From Bacillota bacterium (GTDB lineage: Bacteria; Bacillota; Clostridia; Acetivibrionales; DSM-1351), in NCBI GenBank assembly GCA_023436485.1, contig JAEZIU010000305.1, positions 1 to 6,563 on the forward strand: DNA of 6,563 nt. Reading direction: 5' to 3'. Both the position numbers and the translations under genes were made by a program. Position 1 is the first letter of the stretch. Each line of letters opens with the position of its first letter. Below are positions 1-6,563 of this stretch, in pieces. Below the pieces are notes generated by a model that was not told the origin of the DNA, did no database searches, and worked only from the letters and a program-made list of their open reading frames with translations.

Positions 1-486
1 AATGTATGGATGTTGAGTAGCAAGCACATTAACAGGGTTTCCTATTAACCATTCAGCAAATTCCCTTGTTACATCTTCAGGTTTAAGTTTAGATAAATCT
101 ATATTACCGAATTTCCCCAACCCACTAGTTACATTTTCATTTTGCTTTGGCTTATTAGTATCCTTGTAATAATTGTTTGTCTGGTTATGGACTGAAACCG
201 TTTGACTATATCCATTAACATTAACCTTTTGGGTTGCCGTTATTTGCCCATTTTTAACCGTTGTATCAATAGAGTATGTTACATAGGGATTCTTACTTGT
301 GCTTTTACTAAACATGTTATCAAATTTTTCATTATCAATTACTATTTTACCATTTACATTTTTATAATTTGATGTTTTAAATTCATTTCTAACCCCATTA
401 ATTGTTACGACAGCAACTTTTTTTTCAGAATCCCATATCGCTGTTCCTCCCGCTGCTTTAGCCAAATCTGTCAAATAAGCATTTGT
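1..486 (-). other. Variable C-terminal tip, putative effector (incomplete, unrecognised)
   Basis: The 162 codons after DPSGH leave the YD pattern at once. The sequence is rich in Asn, Lys and Thr and has about 32% G+C (155 of 480 counted over bases 1-480), against about 43% over 541-780 in the core. It contains a stalk-like segment (2028-2084), a beta-rich stretch (VTYSIDTTVKNGQ, then VNVNGYSQTVSVHN), a polar spacer (NNYYKDTNKPKQNENVTSG) and a probable helical start, LSKLKPEDVTREFAEWLIGN. The reading frame runs off the left edge in ATQHPYI, so the domain that would identify a toxin activity may lie outside. In this family the tip is the swapped, function-defining part. I do not recognise a nuclease, deaminase, ADP-ribosyltransferase or peptidase motif in the visible portion. 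Confidence 0.75.
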
Positions 487-3400
487 ATGTCCACTCGGGT
501 CATAATACATCACAGGCTCGTTATGGCAATACGTATACAAATTCAAGCTCAGTGGGTCATCTGCCTCACCTGTATATGTATCCTCAGTCATAAACCTCGC
601 TATCTTGCTGTCATAATAACGGGCATTCAGGTAGTAGAGGTCTGTTTCCTTGTCATATTGGTAGCCGGCATAGGTTATATTGCTGTCTATTCCCGTATGT
701 TCAATTATGTTTCCGAATGCATCATACCTGTAACTGGCCATGATATTTCCGTTTTCACCTATCAAGGCTGTTACATCGGCATGTCCGTTGTACAGATAGA
801 AAGCTGTATCCAAATCTGTTTTTCTTGATAGAAGGTTTGTGCCATATACATTTGCTGCAATCTGCTTTCCGGTTTCATCAGTCTCCAATATTACCTTATC
901 TTCCTCATACAGGTATTCTACTGTCGTGCTGCCTTCAGTCTTCTCTACTCTGTAGCCGTCACCGTTATATTTGTATGTAGAGGTTACATTGGATAGAGTC
1001 TTTACCAATTGGTTCCAATCATCATATTTATATGTGGTCTGGCTATGCTTTCCCGGCTGGCCGCTGACAGTTCCGGTAATGCCTGATGTACCTCCCGATG
1101 GAGTACTTTTTGTAACGGACTGCTCCTTAGAGATCATATTTCCGTTGGCATCATAGCGGTATACTATCCTCTCTGTTTCTCCTCCTTTGTTTGCAACTGT
1201 CTTTGTGAGCCTGTTTTGCTCATTATATGTGTATACTGTGGTTACGGATTCCTTACCGTTTTTCACAGTCTCTGTCATCCTGTTTCCTGCTTTGTCATAG
1301 CTGTATGCCGTTGTTTTTCCCGGCTCGCTTACTGTGTCAAGCCTGTTAAGACCGTCATAAGTAAAGCTGGTAGTTCCTTTGTCGATTCCGTTGACTAACT
1401 CATGCTTGGAGGTTTGATTATTGGCTGCATCATATGTATATGTGTAGTCATCCAGTACACTTCCGTCTGATTTACGGTTTATAAGCTCCTTTAGAAGGTT
1501 ATTACCGTAATATGTGTAATTTTCGGTTACACCATTTGGGTAAGACACACTTTTTTTACTTCCGTTTCCATAGTAACCGTAAACCGTGGTTTTACCTTCT
1601 GCAGTTACAGCGGACAATCTTCCGGCCTTGTCCATTATTTTAAGTGTGGTATTTCCCTTTGGATCAATTGTTTTTTCAGCTGTACATCCTTGGTCTACAC
1701 CCTCGATTATATCGTAGGTATATAAGGTCTTTCCAAAAACAGGTACTTCCTTTGACAAGACTCTTCCAAGCTCATCATACGTTCTTACTGTAGTCCCGGT
1801 ACTATCTGTCATTGTGAGTTGGTTGCCATTTTTGTCATAGGTGTAGTTGACACTGCTACTGTCTGTGGAACGACTTAAAAGCCTCCCAAAGTTATCATAT
1901 TCATAGTATGTAGTTTTCCCTTTTCTGTCAACCTGGGTTTTCATGCTTCCGTCTGCATAGTAGGTGTAGCTTTCAGTTCCTGCTTTGCTTGTCTCACCTT
2001 TGGGGTCTGTTTTCTTTATGAGCTTGTTGGCCACATTGTATTGGTATACAGTAGTATTTCCGTTTCCGTCAGTCTGTGTAAGCTTGTTGCCGTTCAAATC
2101 ATATGTATAGCTTGTTGTTTCTCCTTTTGGGTTTACAACACTTTTAAGCCTGTTGAACTCATCATAGTTGTATGTAGTGACATTGCCTCTGCCATCAGTT
2201 TTTGTCCGTATGCTTCCGCAGTCATCGTAGGATTGGTTGCTTGTATGCCCCTCAGGGTCTGTTGTAGTCCATAACCTACCGTTTATGTCATAGGAAAATG
2301 TGGTTATATTCCCCGCTGCATCTATTGACTGATATTGGAGGTTATTTTTATTATATACAAGTTTCTGAACAGTTGTATATGGGTCTCTCTTTTCTATCAG
2401 TCTGTTTAACGGATCATATATATTTGTTGAAGTATTTCCTCTCCAGTCAGTAGTTGAGGTTTTGTTTCCATTTGCATCATAGGTGTAGCTGCTGGTTTGA
2501 ATTTTACCTGAAACTACTACGGTTGTACTTATAAGCCTGTCCAACTCGTCAAATTGATTTTCAGTTGTAGTTCCGTTTGCGTCTGTCTCAAATCTCTTAT
2601 TGCCGTTTTTATCGTATCTGGTGTATACTGTCACACCGTTGGTTTCTGTGGATAGAAGACTTCCCTGATTATCATATGTATAGGTTAATACCTTCCCGGT
2701 AGAATCCCATTGTCTTGCTTTGTTGCCGACTTCATCGTACTGTACCTCGATAGTGTTTGCTTCAATGGTATTATCTCCCGGATAAACCGTTTTTCTTACC
2801 TTATCAAAGGAAGTGTATTCGTAGGTTGTAGTATTTCCATTGCCATCAGTCTGTTTTACAAGTCTTTCAGCCAAATCATATACGCTTGTTTTTAATAGCT
2901 GTTCAGCAGCATTTTGATTCTTTTTAATCTTTATTGTTTTTACATTTCCCCCACCGTCATATTCATAACAAGTCACAGCACCTTTTGCATTAGTTTCAGC
3001 TGTCCTTTTGCCAAGGGCATCATATTCATACATTGTTGTATATGGCAAAGCACGCTGTTTGGAAACAGCATCCAATACAGTAACAGGCAGGTTGGCAAGG
3101 TTGTATTTTGTTTCTGTTCCGTAGCCGGAATTTATTTTTTCATCAAGGGCTGTTCCACTTCCTGAATCGTATCCCTCCGCGCTCAACTCTTTAATTTTGT
3201 TACCGTTGTTATCGTACTTATATGTTTTTGTATAAACTGTAATCCATTGTTTTGTGGACGAATCCATATAAATATCTATTTTTGCTTTAACACGGTTCAT
3301 TTTATCATAAACATATTGAACCCTGTTCATTTGATCAAGATTTTTTCCGACAACGTAATTTTTAGGAGAAACCTCGATTATTTTTCTTCCGGCTAAGTCA

Positions 3401-6400
3401 TAATCATAGGCTGTAGCTCCGCCTTTAGGGTCCACTTGTTTTATCAGCTGCCCTCTTTGATTGTAGCTGTAAGATGTTGTGTTACCCTTTGCATCAGTAT
3501 CAGTCAAAGGTTGTTCCGTTTCATAAAAATAGGTTTGACTGGTTTTGATTTCAACAGGATTTTTATTTTCATCAATTCCGGGTTGGCTTTGTGATAACTG
3601 TCTGTTAAGTTTATCGTATGTATATGTAGTAACTATACCTTTAGGATCGGTTATGGTCTCAACATTACCATTTTTTGTGTAAGTATAAATTGTTTTTAAT
3701 ACTTTATCAGAAGTATCATCAGGGCTGTTTCCATCTATTTCTCCAGCATTTACATGTACTTGCTTTTCAGTAACTTTTCCAAGATAGTTGTACTGATATT
3801 CCGTTATTTTTTTGTTTGTACTGTCTGTGTACACTTCATCCTTGATTTTATTACCATCTTCATCATAAGTGTAGTCAGTCCTTCTGCCGTCAGAGTCAGT
3901 TGATGATTTTATTTTGCCGTTTTTGTAATATGTAAAATAATTTCTGACAAAAGCCTCAGGAATAGAATAAAGAGCAACCTTATCTATACCGTGGCTTTCA
4001 GATATTTTGTTGCCGGTCTTGTCATAGTCGGTTTTACTATACGAATAATAAGTACTTCCTTTTGAAATTTCAAATGGTGTCCACTGTTCAGTCAGTCTAT
4101 TCAAACCATCATATTTGTAATACGTAATACTTCCATTTTGTGAAGTTGAAAAGTTCACAGTACCATTAGGATTGTATGAGGTTTTAACTTTTGTTCCATC
4201 CGGATTCTGCCTTTCTATAAGCCTTTCTGCATAATCATATATTGATACCGTAACTGCCTTGTCAGTACTGTTCAAATATACGGTTTCAGTTATCTGTGTA
4301 TGCCCGTCCTCCATTACGGAATAAGACTTTTCAGACAGTAGTATCTCAGCTGCAGTTGAATTATCTCTGAAATACGTTTTAACAGGTCTGTCCAGTACAT
4401 CATATTCATACCTTGTTATAGACCCGTTGGGTTTCTTTTCTGTAAGGGTATTTCCATATATATCGTATGTATAGCTTGTAGCATTTTCCTCAGGGTCAGT
4501 CTCTTTTATCAACAAACCTTTACTGTCATATTGATATCTTGTACCCACACCAGTGTCACTGTAAGTGTCATTGGTAAGATTATCCTTGGACTGGTCGTAC
4601 TCTACAGGAGATATTTCCTGAATTTTTCTTCCCAGACTATCGTATAAAACTCTGTTAGTTTCACCTTTACCGCCTATCAATGAAGATTTGATAATCTGAC
4701 CGTTTTTATTGTAGTTAAATTCCGTTCTTACTTTTTTAGCAGATATCTCTGCTGTTTTCCACCCAATTTTATTATATTCATATGTAATTGTACTATTTTC
4801 AGGGTCTTTTATCGAAGCTGTATTACCGTAGCTGTCGTAGGTATACACAGTCATATTATGTTCAGGGTCTTCTACGGATTTTAATAGTCCGGCTGCACGG
4901 CAATTAAATTGTGAATTAGCATCATCGGCAGAGTAATATTCATAAGTGGTAATTGCGTACTTTTCCGGGTTGTTAATATCACTAACACCATCAATATATT
5001 CGTCTGTACCGTTTATTGGCTGAACCTTCTTAATAAGCTTAATCTTATTCTCATCATATATGTTATATGTAGTGTTTCCATTAGCATCTGTCTCAGTCAG
5101 CAAATTATTCTTAGCATCATAAGTATATTTCTTTATGCTATTATCAGCAAAATTTGTCTCCTTGACTACATTGCCCCTTTCATCTATGGTAAATTCCTTC
5201 CTATTACCGTTTCTGTCAGTTGTTGCCCTGACATCCCCGTATTGATTCCTGCCACCATATAAATAATATTGAGTCAAAGTACACCTTCCGTCAGGGTCCT
5301 GTACTTTGATAGTATACATGGATGAATCAAACCAGTATGTAGATACTCTTTTATTCTGGTCAGTAATTGTAGTCTTTTTGTTTAATACATCATAAGCATA
5401 ATTAATAACATTCCCTAAAGAATCGACTGCCTGTGAAACCTTCCCTAGATTTTCACCTTCCGTATGATTATATGTCATTGTCTGTATAACATTTGTATTG
5501 TTATCCTTTATCTTATTTAAATAACCATATGAATCATACTCATAGTACATTTTGCTTCCCGCAGGGTCAGTTACGATTGAAAGGTTATCATTCCCATCAT
5601 ATTGGTATTTAACTATTCTGTTTTCTGCATCTGTAATATTATCTATCAGTGCCGGTTTATCCGTTCTATAATTAACGATATAGTCACGTCCAACCGTATC
5701 GGTTATTTTTGTGACCTTACCCTCTTTATTTACAGTTATTTGAACGGTATTTCCGTCCCGGTCCTTCATCCAGTTCAACCATCCATTTGTATCAAACCCG
5801 TATGTATACTGGTCTTTGGTAGTTAATACATATGTTCCGTCAGAGTTTTTTACTAATTGGCTCCTTGAATCCTCTGCAGTATATGTCTTTGCATCCTCGT
5901 TCAATCTATACCTCTCAACTGCTCCTGTAGGAAGTATTACAGTAACAAGGTCTGAACCCTTTGCACTACCTTCAAAACCGAAGGTCCATCCTCTTCCCAT
6001 AGGTGTCCTTTTTTCATCGGATGAATTATAGGTCCTGCTTATATTCACATTGAATCCGGGAGCCGGAACACTCATGTCGTTAACAGTAAACGAATAGTTA
6101 CCCGAACCGGGATTTACCCCACTTTCTCCATAGTGAATCCTGTTCTTTATTTTTGCCAACTGATCTTGGGTATACCATGAATCGATATCCCCCGCTTCCT
6201 GCCCCGGAGGTGCTGTATCTACATCATTCCCCGGGCCCATATAAGTATCCTTTTCAGGCTTTGTATCAGTCAGTGCCGCATACGCATCCAGTCTGCCTCC
6301 TGAAATAATTCCCTCCAGATTATCCCCGGGTACTGAATTCTGTTTTATCCTCTCTGCTATTTGAGATATTGAAATATCCGGTAGATAGCTTTTCAAGAGT

Positions 6401-6563
6401 GCTGCCGTACCTGTAACAAATGGTGCTGCTGCCGATGTACCGTTCAGGTAATCATATGTATTGTCAGAAGTGGTCGTAAGTATATTCACTCCGGGAGCTG
6501 CCACATCAACATTGTCTCCGTAGCTTGAAAAGTTTGCAAGAACACCCTTTGAATCTACAGCCC
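1..6563 (-). CDS. Giant S8 peptidase-RHS/YD-repeat protein, polymorphic-toxin type (partial at both ends)
   Basis: One frame is open from base 6561 to base 1: 2187 codons with no stop seen by direct reading. Bases 6562-6563 belong to a codon split by the window edge. Domain order by residue number within the window: S8 peptidase C-terminal part (1-97), linker (98-147), DUF6531-like module (148-220), YD-repeat array (about 257-1921), RHS core (1922-2025) and variable tip (2026-2187, continuing). The full protein must be longer than 2187 residues, since most of the S8 domain, any signal peptide and the end of the tip are missing. RHS proteins of this layout are normally secreted or surface-attached and deliver or display a C-terminal effector; that role is inferred from the family. 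No frameshift or internal stop was found, so the gene looks intact across this stretch. No promoter or ribosome binding site can be assigned because the start is outside. It could also be a non-toxic surface or wall-associated RHS protein, since the tip is not recognised. Confidence 0.96.
310..480 (-). other. Segment resembling a copper-amine-oxidase-N/stalk repeat
   Basis: Residues 2028-2084 read AYLTDLAKAAGGTAIWDSEK, then KVAVVTINGVRNEF, a loop, VNGKIVIDNEKF and DNMF. The order helix (LTDLAKAAGG), strand containing an alternating W-D, a charged turn (SEKK), a V-x-V-x-I strand and then VNG-x-x-x-I-D matches the pattern of stalk repeats found in exported Firmicute proteins, where ALGA-x-V-x-W-D is typical. 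In those proteins it is a non-catalytic cell-surface module. Here it would act as a spacer or pre-toxin module right after the cleavage junction. The match was made by eye on a short segment, so it is tentative. Confidence 0.45.
487..798 (-). other. RHS repeat-associated core with DPSGH junction
   Basis: Residues 1922-2025 contain the family's most conserved stretch: YLYNGHADVTALI, YRYDAFGN (732-709), YAGYQYDKETDLYYLNA, RYYDSKIARFMTED (621-580), DPLSLNLYTYCHNEP, and finally PVMYYDPSGH (516-487). The last motif fits the P-x4-D-P-x-G-aromatic/His junction that separates the RHS shell from the variable C-terminal tip. In characterised RHS and TcC proteins, Asp residues in this core cut the chain just after the junction, so the tip is released inside the shell. 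The key Asp residues and DPxG are present, so the core looks intact. A small deviation is CHNEP, where VxNNP is more common. Confidence 0.95.
799..3099 (-). repeat. YD-repeat array, C-terminal half, tight regular units
   Basis: This half continues the beta-shell repeats with a regular spacing near 20-22 residues and few insertions. Units include YEYDALGK, YTYDNQGS, YTYDANGN, FSYDINGR, YNYDEFNR, YTYDLNGN, YEYDNFGR, YTYDKNGN, FTYDGLNR, YSYDKAGN and YRYDANGN. TDGNGNTT recurs at 2858-2827 and 2076-2050, with a TDGRGNVTT variant near 2200-2176. NR or GR after the YD turn alternates with GNK/GNR forms, typical of a two-unit super-repeat. G+C rises toward the core: 25 of 60 at 2041-2100 and 28 of 60 at 1321-1380. 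Repetition is mainly at protein level; the DNA copies have diverged. An unusual flexible segment interrupts the array at 1107-1042 and is listed separately. Confidence 0.93.
1042..1107 (-). other. Gly/Ser/Thr-rich hinge inside the last YD units
   Basis: Between YRYDANGN and YKYDDWNQ the repeat is broken by 22 low-complexity residues, STPSGGTSGITGTVSGQPGK followed by HS. It lacks the aromatic and Asp positions of the YD unit and should be disordered or a long exposed loop. It falls about 80-100 residues before the RHS core. It could be an exposed cleavable loop or simply tolerated length variation. No sequence motif identifies a specific protease site. Confidence 0.6.
3100..5793 (-). repeat. 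YD-repeat array, N-terminal half, with long loop insertions
   Basis: From about residue 257 (DTNGWLNWMKDRDGN) the chain is built of YD units of the form Y-x-Y-D-x-x-G-N, then x-D-P-x-G-x-x-T near the next turn, spaced roughly 20-30 residues apart. Clear units include YQYDGNDN, YEYDSYGY, YTYDAKNN, YTYDSYGN, YTYDIYGN, YKYDGLNR, YTYDEDGN, YTYDKLNR, YDYDLAGR and YKYDNNGN. Several are degenerate (YEYNKIGW, FNYNKNGQ, YTYTKNGN). At least six units are lengthened by acidic or Asn/Ser-rich loops, at 5028-4876, 4611-4537, 3759-3691, 3585-3532, 3369-3316 and 3189-3109. YD repeats are beta-hairpins that spiral into a hollow shell in solved RHS and TcB/TcC structures, so these loops would project from the wall. 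The DNA is AT-rich, for example 13 G+C of 60 at 3661-3720. Confidence 0.93.
5902..6120 (-). other. DUF6531-like RHS N-terminal module
   Basis: Residues 148-220 begin GVNPGSGNYSFTVNDMSVP and continue with PGFNVNISRTYNSSD (168-182), MGRGWTFGFEG (188-198) and PTGAVERYRL. This follows the usual opening of RHS shells: an N-P-x-x-G-N start, a strand ending in R-T-Y-N-S, then a G-x-G-W segment and a G-x-x-x-x-Y strand. In the family this module sits immediately before the YD repeats and helps close the N-terminal end of the shell. Residues 221-256 (bases 5901-5794) are further beta-rich sequence containing YTYGF that leads into the first YD unit. The assignment rests on motif recognition; a profile search would settle the exact borders. 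Confidence 0.8.
6121..6270 (-). other. Acidic Pro/Gly-rich interdomain linker
   Basis: Residues 98-147 connect the peptidase to the RHS part. The first half is rich in Asp, Gly and Pro (for example GPGNDVDTAPPGQEAGD), has no apparent fold and looks like an exposed flexible linker. The second half (about SWYTQDQLAKIKNRIHYG) could form a short helix leading into the DUF6531-like module. The underlying DNA is the most GC-rich stretch I counted (36 G+C of 60 at 6181-6240). No known domain was recognised. A peptidase cut in this linker would separate the S8 domain from the RHS shell. Confidence 0.7.
6271..6561 (-). other. Subtilisin-like S8 peptidase domain, C-terminal part with catalytic serine
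   Basis: Residues 1-97 match the last third of a subtilase. NFSSYG (10-15) followed by VDVAAPGVNILTT (18-30) is the classic stretch before the serine motif. GTSAAAPFVTG (41-51, bases 6441-6409) is the serine motif, with Ser43 encoded at 6435-6433. The family form is GTSMAAPHVAG, so this copy has Ala for Met and Phe for the common His after Pro; such changes occur in active subtilases. A helix (TAALLKSYLPDIS), an amphipathic segment (QIAERIKQNS) and GGRLDAYAAL (88-97) close the domain, as is usual. The catalytic Asp and His and the oxyanion Asn lie upstream of base 6563, so activity cannot be judged. S8 enzymes of this kind act outside the cell; self-processing of the attached RHS protein is possible but is inference. 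Confidence 0.95.

Noticed and set aside
1..486. Immunity gene within the window
   Set aside because: The toxin-protein frame runs without a stop through base 1, so any downstream immunity gene must lie outside; no second gene is supported here.
487..828. Plus-strand open frame of 113 codons
   Set aside because: It is antisense to the RHS core, the most conserved part of the minus-strand gene. Its product is a low-complexity Ile/Val/Cys-rich string with no recognisable domain, as expected for the complement of Tyr/Asp/Asn-rich codons.
971..1398. Two short plus-strand open frames (971-1156 and 1216-1398)
   Set aside because: Both lie opposite YD repeats in the minus-strand gene. They have no family resemblance and no plausible ribosome binding context.
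2041..3165. Three short plus-strand open frames (2041-2274, 2710-2895, 2914-3165) with hydrophobic translations resembling small membrane proteins
   Set aside because: The hydrophobicity is a by-product of reading Tyr/Asn/Lys/Asp codons in reverse. The minus-strand frame is continuous and motif-rich through this stretch.
799..5793. Periodic DNA pattern (recurring tcatatgtat and ttgccgtt-like words) as a possible CRISPR or satellite array
   Set aside because: The spacing stays in the coding frame and follows the YD amino-acid pattern. Copies differ at third positions and there are no constant repeats with unique spacers.
5602..6031. Overlapping plus-strand open frames of 74 and 71 codons
   Set aside because: Antisense to the first YD units and the DUF6531-like module; no independent evidence of coding.
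1..6563. Tc insecticidal toxin B/C component
   Set aside because: The YD shell and DPxG core are shared with TcC, but I see no SpvB or TcB features. The S8 peptidase fusion and the Gram-positive style core fit a stand-alone RHS protein better.

Overview
The whole window lies inside one very large gene on the minus strand. Reading the reverse complement from base 6561 down to base 1 gives 2187 consecutive codons. I found no stop codon in them, and the frame is open at both ends, so neither the start nor the stop of the gene is present. The product is a modular, presumably exported RHS/YD-repeat protein of the polymorphic-toxin type with a subtilisin-like (S8) peptidase at its N-terminal side. 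The AT-leaning composition, the GTSAAAP-type S8 peptidase joined to YD repeats and the Gram-positive style of the core motif (RYYDSKIARF, then DPLSLNLYTY, then DPSGH) suggest a low-GC Firmicute, most likely a Clostridia member. The genus is inference only.

Layout in protein order (right to left in the window):
- 6561-6271: C-terminal end of the S8 peptidase with the catalytic-serine motif. The Asp and His of the triad would lie beyond base 6563.
- 6270-6121: acidic, Pro/Gly-rich linker.
- 6120-5902: a DUF6531-like RHS entry module.
- 5793-799: a YD-repeat array of roughly 50 units counted by eye. The first half carries long acidic/Asn-rich loops; the second half is tight and regular, apart from one Gly/Ser/Thr-rich hinge at 1107-1042.
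- 798-487: the RHS-associated core, ending in the DPSGH junction.
- 486-1: a variable, AT-rich C-terminal tip. It starts with a segment resembling a copper-amine-oxidase-N/'stalk' repeat and continues as unrecognised sequence past the left edge.

Expected working model (family knowledge, not shown here): the YD repeats and core form a closed shell that encloses the C-terminal tip, the core cuts the chain near the DPxG motif, and the S8 domain may process this protein or others outside the cell. If the tip is a toxin, its immunity gene would normally lie just downstream, to the left of base 1 and outside the window. There is no intergenic DNA here, so no promoters, terminators, RNA genes or mobile elements are called. 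Short open frames on the plus strand are antisense shadows of the repeats.
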